DNA from: a virus
IMG/VR virus record: IMGVR_UViG_3300044972_000420
Coordinates: 1-22,132 of that record
Direction: 5' to 3' (one strand)
DNA: 22,132 nt
Shown here: one piece after another, positions 1 to 8,700 of the stretch
How positions within the stretch are numbered: the first letter of the stretch is position 1
Layout of the letters: each line of letters opens with the position of its first letter
Position numbers and translations under genes: made by a program
Notes under the pieces: model-generated
The model's database searches: none
What the model was told of the DNA's origin: nothing
The model's input: only the letters and a program-made list of their open reading frames with translations

Positions 1-169
1 CCGAAACAAGGGCATCGTAAAACGTTAAGCCAACGGCGGGAATAATCCAACGGTATTCTGCATCCTGAATGTGAGGGCTTATCAATGACTTATCAAGGCG
101 TATGTCCGCAGGCGTTGGTCTTGCAACTCCGCCGCTTATTACCTCAGACGGTTGTATTAATTGGCTCAT
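1..169 (-). CDS. Head-tail connector-like protein, N-terminal part only
   Basis: This is an open frame running off the left edge. It starts at ATG 169 and yields 56 residues beginning MSQLIQPSEVISGG and continuing through an LDKSLISPHIQDAEYRWIIP stretch to GLTFYDALVS. A short N-terminus followed by a helix where sites of insertion (D, E, Y) precede 'P..G..FYDAL' is the pattern I associate with small connector (gp6-like, DUF6712-like) proteins of Bacteroidota phages, which join the portal ring to the tail. The start overlaps the last 26 bases of the portal gene, and the position directly after the portal fits a connector. Only the N-terminal part is visible, so the assignment is an inference from family style and context. 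Confidence 0.55.
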   Translation of the reverse strand, partial: MSQLIQPSEVISGGVARPTPADIRLDKSLISPHIQDAEYRWIIPAVGLTFYDALVS

Positions 170-1553
170 TTGTTTCTATTGGTGAATAACCTAATATTTC
201 CCTCTTTTCATCTTGCGTCAAATTATCCTCAACCGCAATGTCACCCATGAAAGACACGGGTAAAGTGTTTGATATGGAAAATTGAACGTCTTTTAAGGCT
301 GGGTTATAAAGCCCAATTTCGGCTAAATAAGGATTTATGATTTTAGATAACATCAAGTTTTGGCGCGGCTTAATCACCGTACTTTGCAAATATTCCATTT
401 CCTGACGTATCTGTTGATTGCTTCCAAGTTGCCCCGCCGTTGCGAAGCCTGCAAGTGACTTGCTCCACCTGTTCGCCACGACAATCGCCGAGGCTGCCAA
501 GTTTTGCAAGTTTAAAAATTCCCCTTCATTTTCTTTTGAAGTGGGAATCCAATTAGCTTTTAATTTCTCGTCCCTCAGGACTTGAACAAATAACTTATGG
601 TTGTTTGCCATGCCCGTGAATTTGCTTTCTATTCCTTCAACAAGTTTCTTTGCCTCAGCTGGCGTGATTGAACCGAAAAATTGCATGATACCCGAAGGCA
701 TGAAGCCGTTTTCAAACTTACTTGTATTAAACCGCTGAATCCTGTATTCCATTTCAGCCCACATTTTCGCGCCAATCCACTCAGGTAAGCCAAAGTAAAA
801 ATATCCAGCGGCGTATTGCTTAACATGGATAACGCTTCTTTGTGTTCCGTCCTCAAATTTCTTAAAATCTGGGTACATTGGTACTTCCCTGAACCCTTCG
901 CTTTCGTAAAATACGCCGTCGGTTGTAAGTGGTACTTCTTCCCAGTTGTCGTAAATGCCAACCGATTTTATAAGCTGATCCGCTTCGGCTTTTCGAATAC
1001 CAATGTTATAAACGGGTACATGATAAATATAAGTAAACGGTTCGCTGCCTATTTTACCTTTAACAATTTCGCAAAAGCTATTCCCAAAAGCATCATAGTC
1101 AAAAGCAAGTTGAGCCAAAACCTCCTGAAGATTTTGACCGTGTAAATTAACCTGGCTAATAACATCCTCAATTTCATTTAAAGAATCGTCGGTGATAACC
1201 TCACCCTTCATCGTGGTTGTAAGCAATGTATTTGCCTTACCCTTCATGGGAATAAAGCCGTCACCGACGACCATGTTTGTTTTATCTTCTATTATCCTTC
1301 TTAACGTCGGCGAATTATTTACAATGGCGATAAGGCTTTTTAAAAAGTCATCCTTTTGAGTGAAGAACCTTACCCACTTTGCCCCTGTGAAATCAAGCCT
1401 CTCCCGTGACGGCTCATTAAAAATATCCTCCTTTACAAGCATTGTATTGGAGGTGTCTAATGTAACCGAGGCAAGTAAAGGGCTTTGATTCCGCTTACTT
1501 ATTCGATTGTTCCTGTTCGGGACTGCCTGTATTTTCTTTAATTGTTGGCTCAT
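144..1553 (-). CDS. Phage portal protein
   Basis: This is the portal, the dodecameric ring at the capsid vertex through which DNA is packaged and ejected. Supporting features are the length (469 residues from the chosen start), the early NNSPTLRRIIEDKTNMVVGD segment, the 'LAFDYDAFGNSFCEIV' motif typical of HK97/PBSX-type portals, the central IHVKQYAAGYFYFGLPEW segment, and a C-terminal stem-like region LGSNQQIRQEMEYLQSTVI followed by KPRQNLMLSKI. The frame is open to an ATG at 1592, but that start would overlap the previous gene by 98 bases. The ATG at 1553 (MSQQLKKIQ) cuts the overlap to 59 bases and is preferred; an ATG at 1445 is also possible. It lies downstream of the capsid gene, which is unusual. 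The portal call is confident; the start is not. Confidence 0.85.
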   Translation of the reverse strand: MSQQLKKIQAVPNRNNRISKRNQSPLLASVTLDTSNTMLVKEDIFNEPSRERLDFTGAKWVRFFTQKDDFLKSLIAIVNNSPTLRRIIEDKTNMVVGDGFIPMKGKANTLLTTTMKGEVITDDSLNEIEDVISQVNLHGQNLQEVLAQLAFDYDAFGNSFCEIVKGKIGSEPFTYIYHVPVYNIGIRKAEADQLIKSVGIYDNWEEVPLTTDGVFYESEGFREVPMYPDFKKFEDGTQRSVIHVKQYAAGYFYFGLPEWIGAKMWAEMEYRIQRFNTSKFENGFMPSGIMQFFGSITPAEAKKLVEGIESKFTGMANNHKLFVQVLRDEKLKANWIPTSKENEGEFLNLQNLAASAIVVANRWSKSLAGFATAGQLGSNQQIRQEMEYLQSTVIKPRQNLMLSKIINPYLAEIGLYNPALKDVQFSISNTLPVSFMGDIAVEDNLTQDEKREILGYSPIETNEPINTTV

Positions 1554-1731
1554 AGCTTTTTTTCTCAGGGGTAAAAATGACGTGTTGCCCAACGGTATGA
1601 GGGCTTGATTTATACCAAGCCCTCAATTCGTTTTGTGAAAGTTCGCCGATAGTTTTTCGAATAATGCCAGCTTTGCCCGAAAGGTCTGCCCCAACGTAAA
1701 GCATTTGTTTGCTTTTATCTCTAACTATCAT
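1495..1731 (-). CDS. Small hypothetical protein between tail tube candidate and portal
   Basis: This 78-residue protein is not recognised. The N-terminal half looks folded (MIVRDKSKQMLYVGADLSGK, with alternating hydrophobic residues, then a helix GIIRKTIGELSQNELRAWYK). The C-terminal 25 residues are rich in E, K, N, P, Q and S (TPEKKSYEPTIKENTGSPEQ) and probably disordered. It starts 7 bases after the preceding stop, and its end overlaps the portal gene by about 59 bases with the preferred portal start, so it is embedded in the head operon. A virion or portal-accessory role can be guessed only from position. Confidence 0.7.
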   Translation of the reverse strand: MIVRDKSKQMLYVGADLSGKAGIIRKTIGELSQNELRAWYKSSPHTVGQHVIFTPEKKSYEPTIKENTGSPEQEQSNK

Positions 1732-1738
1732 ACTTTTA

Positions 1739-2287
1739 TTAATCTAAGGCGTTCATCACTGTTTCGCCGTTCACAATGTACCTCGCTTTGTTCGTGGTTC
1801 TGCAAGTAATGGTAAGCGTTTCTTGATTAGAATCGGTAAACAATGCACCCGATAAACCTTCTGCGCTTGTTAACCTTGCCACCCTTTTCTTTGCCCCAAT
1901 GGTTTCAACGCCCCATATCCAATAGTTACCCGTGTTTTCCACGTGTACACAAACCAAGCCGCACGCCTGACCTGCCATGTCTTGAATAAGGTTTCTTAAA
2001 TCCTGGTCACGGCAATTAATGATTCCCACCAAACTTTGCTCAATGGCTACTGACAAAGTATCAGGATCTTGCGTCACCGTTTCCGTGAATGCTCCTGAGT
2101 TATCTCTAAATTCTACTTCGTAAAAAACGGCAGCCGTGGAAGCCATTGTTATTGCTGTGGTTGCTCCCGATGCGTTGTTGGTAATGCTTGTTACCTGATT
2201 TGCATTGGCAATATAAAATTTACCAATACCACCAGCGCACGTTCCGTCTGTACATTGATTAAGCCAACCGCTTGTTATTGCGCTCAT
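1739..2287 (-). CDS. Possible major tail tube protein (tail tube-like)
   Basis: This 182-residue protein has a predominantly beta character. The sequence LSVAIEQSLVGIINCRDQDL, then a helix-like DLRNLIQDMAGQ, then 'GNYWIWGVETIG', then 'SNQETLTITCRTTNKARYIV' follows the layout I associate with tail tube proteins of Bacteroidota siphoviruses (an opposed-strand core, a helix, a 'KYWLLG' strand, and a Thr-rich strand near the C-terminus). Tail tube proteins polymerise around the tape measure. It is cysteine-rich (near residues 12, 17, 93, 109, 113 and 151), which is odd for a tube subunit. It lies between the capsid and portal genes rather than next to the tape measure, so a head decoration or completion protein remains possible. 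Confidence 0.45.
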   Translation of the reverse strand: MSAITSGWLNQCTDGTCAGGIGKFYIANANQVTSITNNASGATTAITMASTAAVFYEVEFRDNSGAFTETVTQDPDTLSVAIEQSLVGIINCRDQDLRNLIQDMAGQACGLVCVHVENTGNYWIWGVETIGAKKRVARLTSAEGLSGALFTDSNQETLTITCRTTNKARYIVNGETVMNALD

Positions 2288-2296
2288 TCTTTTTTA

Positions 2297-3280
2297 TTAG
2301 TAGCCTAAGCTGATTAATGATGGGTGAATATAATTCACGCCCATTTTAAAGCGTGCCTTGATATACACCTTTTCGTCTTTCTGGTCATACCAAAGTTCCA
2401 AAGCCGTTTCAGGGCTTAACACGTCGGTTGCAAGTACCTTGTTTTGCGGCGTGGTATATTCAACATAATGCGGCTTAGTTGTTCCAAGTGAGGTTGCAAT
2501 GTCGTCCCAACGGAATTGAGGAATAACCGTTACACCACGGAATGTGAATTGCTCAACACCGTTAATCAACTGAAGTAAACCATAGTCACCGCCGCCGCCG
2601 TTTTCAATATCCTCACGAAGCTGAGAATAAACACTTTGCGTCACATTGAACACCTTTTGGTTAGCTGGTAAACCTTTTAACTGCAAAGGAGCCTGGTCAT
2701 ACACCGCGCGAAGAATCGCGAAGCCATCACCAGCTCCAAGGTCTGCACCTGAGCCCGTGTTGCAACGTGGAACTAAATCTTGTGCAACTAACTGAGGGTA
2801 ATAAACAGTCCAAAAACCATCAAGTGAATCAAAGTTAGGATTATTTGAAGACTGGTCACCGAAATAAGAAAGACGGGTAATGTCATTTCTTATCGCCTGT
2901 TGTGTACGGGTCAAAAGAATGTTTTCAATCAACGTTCCCGAAACATCTGGAAGCCTTGTGCCTGTTTTCAATAACTCTTCAAAAACGGTATCCTCGAACT
3001 CGTCCCAACACATTTCTAAATCAACCTTCATTTTTTCAACGTCAATGGTACGCTGATAAATGTCAACCGAGCCAACTGGATTAAATCCGCAGCCTGAGTA
3101 TTTTCTTACAATGTTCTCAAGTTGCTGAACGAAAACCATTTTCTTTTTATTTGCAACGTTTCCAAGTACACGGAATTGCCCGCGAAGGTCATCGTCAAAG
3201 AAAACTGGTTCTAAAAAAATGTTATTTGCCTCCGTGCCTCTGAAGGACACATCTAATTGGCTTATTTCAACTAATGCCAT
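2297..3280 (-). CDS. Major capsid protein (HK97-fold candidate)
   Basis: This 327-residue protein has the features of a major capsid subunit. The N-terminal arm is followed by an extended E-loop-like region (about residues 45-90), a helix-rich segment with EDTVFEELLKTGTRLPD near 97-112, a TRTQQAIRNDITRLSYFGD spine-helix-like segment near 124-142, a 'NVTQSVYSQLRED' element near 212-224, 'FRGVTVIPQFRWDD' near 247-260, and a C-terminal ELWYDQKDEKVYIKARFKMG near 295-314. The last segment is very characteristic of capsid proteins I know from Bacteroidota phages. It follows the prohead protease and a 153-residue head protein, as expected for a head operon. A glycine run (228-231) sits in a probable loop. 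HK97 fold is inferred from the family, not seen directly. Confidence 0.8.
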   Translation of the reverse strand: MALVEISQLDVSFRGTEANNIFLEPVFFDDDLRGQFRVLGNVANKKKMVFVQQLENIVRKYSGCGFNPVGSVDIYQRTIDVEKMKVDLEMCWDEFEDTVFEELLKTGTRLPDVSGTLIENILLTRTQQAIRNDITRLSYFGDQSSNNPNFDSLDGFWTVYYPQLVAQDLVPRCNTGSGADLGAGDGFAILRAVYDQAPLQLKGLPANQKVFNVTQSVYSQLREDIENGGGGDYGLLQLINGVEQFTFRGVTVIPQFRWDDIATSLGTTKPHYVEYTTPQNKVLATDVLSPETALELWYDQKDEKVYIKARFKMGVNYIHPSLISLGY

Positions 3281-3292
3281 TTGTTTTTAATT

Positions 3293-3754
3293 TTAAAGAT
3301 TTGGGTAAGAAATGGTTGCGGAAGTATTGGTTAAAACCAATGAATCCTCAATCACAAATGAAAACTCCGTTTTTGCTCCAGCCGCTGCCGTTGCAAATAA
3401 CACCTTCCAATCGTTGCCTTTGTTCAACGCCGTGGTTGCTATCTGTAAGATTGCCGTTGGTGCTGAGGATTGCCAGTTGGCGTAAGCCTCGTTACCTGAT
3501 TCGTCAACGACGGTAACCTTGTAAAAATCACTTGCACTTGTTACACCCGTCAACGGTGCGATGCTTAAGCGATTGCCAGCCGTGGAAGTGCCATAGGTGA
3601 AGGAAACGGGAATGCGATCCTCAAAGGTATCTATACCGTATAATTGCTCCGCGTTTATCCCTTGCGCGTTGGCATACGGATTTGTGCGGTTTAAACTGTT
3701 TTGCCCGACGTATGTGTTTGAATCGAGAAAACCATTAACGTTTGCTGTTGCCAT
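3293..3754 (-). CDS. Small head protein between protease and capsid genes
   Basis: This 153-residue protein starts in a 1-base overlap (TAATG) with the protease stop. It opens with a flexible Asn-, Tyr- and Ala-rich region (MATANVNGFLDSNTYVGQNS), then shows alternating beta-like stretches (IPVSFTYGTSTAGNRLSIAP; FYKVTVVDESGNEAYANW) and ends in TEFSFVIEDSLVLTNTSATI. It lacks cysteine, charge is low, and there is no signal peptide. Its place between protease and major capsid protein is where decoration (head-stabilising) proteins often lie. The role is inferred from position and composition; I do not recognise the family with certainty. Confidence 0.65.
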   Translation of the reverse strand: MATANVNGFLDSNTYVGQNSLNRTNPYANAQGINAEQLYGIDTFEDRIPVSFTYGTSTAGNRLSIAPLTGVTSASDFYKVTVVDESGNEAYANWQSSAPTAILQIATTALNKGNDWKVLFATAAAGAKTEFSFVIEDSLVLTNTSATISYPNL

Positions 3755-5133
3755 TATCTTTGTGAGATTTTGTTTTGAACTAATGAAGCGAAAGAATCAA
3801 AATAACTCGATTTCGCTTTTGTTTCTTGAACCTTTTCGTGGGCTGAGCCGCCCGAAGGAAGTCCAACGCCTTTTTTAACTTGCGCCCTGAGTGCAACCAA
3901 TTCATTTCCCAATGTTTCAAGAACTGTTTCGATTTCCGCGATTGAGTTCTTTTGTTCATCGGTCTTTTTGTACATTGATTCAATTTCCTCTTTTTGCTTT
4001 GAGTTAATGGCATCCATTTCATCGGGTGACATTACAATGTAACCTTTCTCCTTTAACATGGAAATAGCTTTTTCAACTTCATCCATCTCAGGCTCTTCAA
4101 TTACTTTCTCCTCCTCAATAACATTTTCCACAGCGGGAGTTTCATCTATGCTATTAAGAAGGGATTTGATTTTTTCTAAAATAGAACTACCCATTTCATC
4201 TTCTTTTTTTGTGTTTGTTAATAATGCGGCTGGAACATTCAAGAACTTGTTTAGGCTATTTTGCAACGGTAACATATCTATGTTTTTTTCGCCAACTTTC
4301 ACAATTTCATCAATGAAGCCAAATTCTAATGCTTCCTGAGCGGTCAGCCATGTTTCGGCTGCCATCATTTTTGTAATATTTTCTTGAAGGTTATTTTGGT
4401 ATCCTTTGCGTTTAAGAACCGAAGCCGTGTAAATGTCAAGTAACTTTGCCTCCATCTTGTCCAATAATTCAGCCGTTGCCTCAAGTTCGTCGGCGTTACC
4501 CATCGTGTAACTCCAAGGTCGGTGAATCATCATGAAGGCGTTTTCAGTCATCTTAACATTATCCGCTGCCAACAATACAACCGTTGCAATGCTTGCTACC
4601 AAGCCGATTCCTGTTGCCGTGGTTTCTTCGGGATAATTAGCAACTAAGTCAGCAATGCCCATTCCTTCGGTGACGCTGCCACCGCCTGAGGATATTGTTA
4701 AATTAATTGGCTGCCCGTTCGCCTGGTTAATCTTTGTTCTTACTGAGTTGTAAGAATTAACCGATTCCGAAATTTCCCCTAAAATATCTATACTTACTTT
4801 TGCCATGTTTTTTACTTTGTCCTTTTGTATTGCCTTGTACTTCGCCTCAGCCCAAACCCTCATGGCACTACCGCCCCATGCGTCATACATTACTGAGCCG
4901 CAAATTTCAGAACCGTCTTCATCAAAGTATTTTCCCTGGTCATACGTTTCCGCGCGGCTTAAAAAGGAATATGTACGCTGAACCGTTTCTTCGCTTAATC
5001 CCTCACCGTTGGCGATTTGATTCGCACGTTGCCAACCGACAAGCGTACCGCAGTCAGACCCGTTCTTTTCCTTGTGGTCAAGTGCGCGTCGTGCGTTGTT
5101 CTTTGCGGCATCTGGATAATCGGCGTATGTCAT
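3754..5133 (-). CDS. ClpP-type prohead protease with N-terminal extra domain and scaffold-like tail
   Basis: This 459-residue protein has three parts. Residues 1-105 form a small domain (YPDAAKNNARRALDHKEKNG; VGWQRANQIA; AWGGSAMRVWAEAKY) resembling a short module found in phage prohead proteases and minor head proteins. Residues 110-280 form a ClpP/S14 serine peptidase: 'SSGGGSVTEGM' near 148-158, 'GLVASIATVVLLAAD' with candidate nucleophile Ser181, 'MMIHRPW' with His204, a candidate Asp233, and 'AQEALEFGFIDEIV'. Residues 330-420 are acidic and coiled-coil-like, as in a scaffold, and end in a Gly-Ser-rich tail. The protease would mature the capsid; with no separate scaffold gene visible, the C-terminal part may supply it. 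An internal ATG at 4806 (MAKVSIDILG) sits just before the protease domain and could produce a shorter form. Confidence 0.85.
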   Translation of the reverse strand: MTYADYPDAAKNNARRALDHKEKNGSDCGTLVGWQRANQIANGEGLSEETVQRTYSFLSRAETYDQGKYFDEDGSEICGSVMYDAWGGSAMRVWAEAKYKAIQKDKVKNMAKVSIDILGEISESVNSYNSVRTKINQANGQPINLTISSGGGSVTEGMGIADLVANYPEETTATGIGLVASIATVVLLAADNVKMTENAFMMIHRPWSYTMGNADELEATAELLDKMEAKLLDIYTASVLKRKGYQNNLQENITKMMAAETWLTAQEALEFGFIDEIVKVGEKNIDMLPLQNSLNKFLNVPAALLTNTKKEDEMGSSILEKIKSLLNSIDETPAVENVIEEEKVIEEPEMDEVEKAISMLKEKGYIVMSPDEMDAINSKQKEEIESMYKKTDEQKNSIAEIETVLETLGNELVALRAQVKKGVGLPSGGSAHEKVQETKAKSSYFDSFASLVQNKISQR

Positions 5134-5159
5134 AAAAGAAAAATAATTTATTTACAAAA

Positions 5160-5510
5160 TTACTCGGTCTCGTTTTTATCTTTTCTTTTTTGCTTGATTT
5201 GATAACCAAACCGCTCAGGGTGCTGCACCATGTTATAAACGTGCTTCTTACTTATTCCCGTTCGTATGCTTATTTCCATCATGGCATCCATCTTTGAATC
5301 ATTTGAATAAAGGCTATTCGGGTAAAGGTGCATGACCATATATTTCGCCACCGTCTTTTCCTTTACCACGTCTGTTTTAACCAGAAAGGAAATAAGGTGA
5401 AAGAAACTGGGTGTAATGCCTTCCTTTTGGCAAAATGCACTGTATTTATTCAAGATTTCATGTGTAAAATCCTGTAACAAATCACCATTAATCATTTCAA
5501 ATTCATCCAT
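5160..5510 (-). CDS. Small protein with helix-turn-helix-like C-terminal half
   Basis: This 116-residue protein is all-helical by eye. The N-terminal half (MDEFEMINGDLLQDFTHEIL, then FCQKEGITPSFFHLISFLVK) has no recognised motif. Residues 74-98 (MDAMMEISIRTGISKKHVYN and on) have the spacing of a helix-turn-helix: a hydrophobic helix, a 'TGIS' turn, and a recognition-like 'KKHVYNMVQH'. The C-terminus is basic (KQKRKDKNETE). It overlaps the preceding gene by 8 bases and lies 26 bases before the protease gene, so it is embedded between tail and head genes. A late-gene regulator or an assembly cofactor are both possible. DNA binding is an inference from the motif only. Confidence 0.65.
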   Translation of the reverse strand: MDEFEMINGDLLQDFTHEILNKYSAFCQKEGITPSFFHLISFLVKTDVVKEKTVAKYMVMHLYPNSLYSNDSKMDAMMEISIRTGISKKHVYNMVQHPERFGYQIKQKRKDKNETE

Positions 5511-5766
5511 TTTCGTTCCAATATTGTACTATTTGCCTCATTTTACCGATTACTTTTGTCCGACACGCGGGACAATTTCGCCGCTCAGGCTCATAATGAT
5601 TAACAAAATTGTTATATACATTGAACAAATAATCCATGTCGTTAGGGTCAATGCTCAAAACCCTGTATGTCCTATTGACCGTGGCGGTAACTTGCGCCTT
5701 GTATTCCTCAGGGATTCGTGAACCAAGTTCTCCCCAGATGTTTCCTGTTTTCATGCAATTACACAT
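5503..5766 (-). CDS. Small zinc-finger-like protein after tape measure
   Basis: This 87-residue protein begins immediately after the tape measure stop with no intervening bases. It has Cys2 and Cys4 (C-x-C) at the N-terminus and 'CPAC' (Cys65 and Cys68) near the C-terminus, four cysteines that could bind one zinc ion if the termini meet. Between them is a helical stretch (EEYKAQVTATVNRTYRVLSI; DYLFNVYNNFVNHYEPERR). No family name can be given with confidence. Its overlap with the HTH-like gene downstream suggests the two are co-translated and may act together. Zinc binding is inferred from the two cysteine pairs. Confidence 0.65.
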   Translation of the reverse strand: MCNCMKTGNIWGELGSRIPEEYKAQVTATVNRTYRVLSIDPNDMDYLFNVYNNFVNHYEPERRNCPACRTKVIGKMRQIVQYWNENG

Positions 5767-8700
5767 TTATAAAGTGGCATTTATTTTTAGCTTATTTCCC
5801 TCAGCAAGATCGCGCGCAATGTCCTCGCTTACAACGTATGCTTGAAGCCTGTCAATCCTATTGTTTATCGCGTCGGTCTTTGCCTCCATGACTTGCAAAA
5901 ATTCGTTCATGTTTCCCTGTAAACCTAAGCCTTGTATCGGTGGGCTAATCGGTGGAACCATGCCACCCTCAGCAAAACCTTTGATACCAAGCCGCCTGAA
6001 TGTGGGAGAACCGCCTAATAAACTTTGCTGGCGTTGGTTCAATACAACCTCACCGCGTTTAACGTATGCAAGTACATTGTCACCGTTTGAACGCGTTGGT
6101 ATATTTTGCTTTTGATTCACCCGTTGCCCTGTGACAACGCCACCTTCGGCAAGCGGCTGGGCTGCAATGGTTGCAATTTGAGCGGCGGCTGCGATACCTG
6201 TGGGAATAGCAAGTAAGAAGCTGCCCTGCGCTAAAGCCCTTTGAAAAGCCAAAGCGCCCTGAATGATTGCTTGAATAATGGCAATACGTTTTTCTTCCTT
6301 TGCGGCTTTGATTCTTATCGCTTCGGCTTCGGCTTGTTGTTGCTTTAATAATTCCTTTTGGGAGGCAATATCCCTTTCAATTCTTTTCTTTCTTATTCCT
6401 GATGCCTTTTCCGCTTTTGCCTCAAGTTCTGTAATGTTATTTTCCGTGTTCGTTATTTGCTCGTTAATTGCCTCAGCTTCTTTTTCCGCGCGTGCTTGCT
6501 GGAAGGTTGCGATAATGTCGGTAACTGACAAGATTGAGTTACTAACTGAATCAATTAATTTTTGAGTATTTTCTTGTTTGTCTTTTAATTGCTGGTCATT
6601 TATTTCTTTTTGTTTCTTTGCTGCATCGGCTGAGTTTTTTATAATTTCATCTTGTACCTTTTTTAAATCTTCCTTTTCCTTTTTTGCTAAATCGGAAGCC
6701 TTTACACTTTTTAAAGGAGTTGTTGTTAATGGAAGCGTTGCAAGTTGCTGTGCGCCCTGAAGGTTTTTAAGCAAATTACCACGCGTGGCATCGGCTAATA
6801 TTTGGTTTTGTTGTTCAACCGCCGTTTTAATTTGGTTATTAATCGCGTTCAACTTTACCGCAAGTTCTTTCTGTGTTCCTGAGCCAACCACGGCGTTGGA
6901 AAACGCGCTTTGTAATTTGCTTCGTTCATCTTCGAGGGCTGCAAGTGAGCCTTCAGTAAATGCCTTTACCGTTTCCTTTGCCGCCTCTTTGCCTAATTTG
7001 CCACCTAAATTTCGTGCTGGAACTTCTGGTTTAAATTTATTTAACTCCGATTCAATCCCTTTGATTTCTTCGCTTAATTTTTTATAATCCGCAGAACCAA
7101 ATAAAACAACCTTTCTTTGCTTTCTCTTTTCAGATAACTTTTGTTCTAATCCTTCCTGAGTACCCAACAATGCAGCCGCCTGTTCCTTTGCAATTCTTTC
7201 TTGTTCTTTAAGCGCCTCTTTATTAATTAAATTTATTTCTTTGTTTCCATCTTTGATTTGCTGATTGAAAACTTTGAAGAAGGAAAGAATTGAACCCTCA
7301 GGCTTTGTAAACTCGGCAAACGCTTTTTTATACGCGTTCAATCGGTTTGGGACTTGCTCAAAGTAATTAAGTATTCCAGATAAAACGCCGTTTAAAAATA
7401 ACTTACCTTTTGCCGTGGCAATTTCAAATTCCACTCCCGTGGTTGCAAGGGTTTGATTATAAGCAACCTCACTTATTTTTAATTGCTCATTAACCCTAAA
7501 TAATTCTTCTTGCTGCTTTTGATAAAGGTTACTTGATAAAGTTACGTCGTCCGTACTTTGCAAAACGTCGCCCAATGTTATCAAGAACTCTTTACCAATG
7601 TCTTCGCCTGGTCCGCCAAAAACATCTGCGATAACCGTTTGAAGCTGCGAACCTGCAACGCCTGTTTCCGTTATTTTATCGGTAACAAGTCCAAATGCCT
7701 GACCCGATGTTACTGAGCCATTATTTATATTTGTAAATAATTCGTCTGTAAATTCTTTGCCAAAAGCATTTTCCAAGGCTGCCCTCGATGCTTTCGTTTG
7801 TTCGTTTATCCTTAATCCAAATTCTTTTACCGTATCAAGTCCCTTATCTGAAAATATGCCTTCATTTGCTGAGGCAATAGAAACCCTTAAAAAATCTTCG
7901 GCGCTTAATCCAGCATCTCTAAATTGAACCGAATATTCTTTTAAGCCACTAAGAAACTGCCCTTGCGCGTCTGCACCTTTTCGGAAACCAATTTCAACCA
8001 CGTCCAACGCCTGAGCAAAAGAAATACCCAATGCCTTGCTTGCGCTATTTGCCGCAACAACAATCTCATCAACGTTTTTGCCATACGTAACCGCAATGGC
8101 TTGACTTGTTGCCACGACTTGCGTCAATTCTTCGCCTGTAATTTGTGTAAAGTTTGTAACCTGAGCCGATAACTCCTGCGTTGCTCTTGCTGCCTCAATC
8201 AATCCTCCAACGATTTCACTTATAGCTTGAAACGCGGTTAAGGCAATTCCAATACCTCCAAGACCCGTTGATAAAGCTCCTGAAGATTTACCTAAATTTG
8301 CAAAACCTTCTTGTATCCCACCAATAGCCCCTGTAACTTGTCCAAGTGTTCCGCTTAACTTTGGAAAAAAGTTTGATAAGGCTTCGGTATATCCACCGAC
8401 GTTTCTTTGAAATTGTCCAACATTTGCATCAATGCCTTTTAACTTCTTATCTAATTGACCAATGGAAATAATCAAGTCCCTTGCTTCTTGACTGGAAGCC
8501 TGTTCCGATGCCGCCAAATCTTTGTATCGGTTGCGTTGGTCGTTTAGCTCTTTGCTTAGTTTTCGATACGCCCCGTTGGCTTTGTCGGTTGCGGTTATTT
8601 CTTCGTTGCGGCTTTTGATTTGCTCCTTAACAACTTTGTTAACCTCCATTTGCGCCGCCTTCAAGTCAACCAACTTCGCCTCAAGTTTCTTGATTTCTTG

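Noticed and set aside
629-961. Second minus-strand frame within the portal gene
   Set aside because: It is an out-of-phase frame inside the portal, with irregular composition and no operon logic.
816-1145. Plus-strand open frame within the portal gene
   Set aside because: It is the antisense shadow of a well-supported gene, has no recognisable protein features and does not fit the uniform minus-strand operon.
1554-1592. Upstream start for the portal at 1592
   Set aside because: It would overlap the previous gene by 98 bases, far more than any other junction here; the start at 1553 is more economical.
5155-5162. TAATTTTG on the minus strand before the protease gene, resembling a Bacteroidota -7 element (TAnnTTTG)
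   Set aside because: No -33 TTTG-like element is at the expected spacing, and the first three bases are simply the stop codon of the preceding gene; chance is likely in AT-rich sequence.
6278-7087. Plus-strand frames rich in Phe, Ser and Ala opposite the tape measure gene, looking like membrane proteins
   Set aside because: Antisense of Lys/Glu/Ala-rich coiled-coil DNA always gives such Phe/Ser/Leu-rich frames; no independent support.
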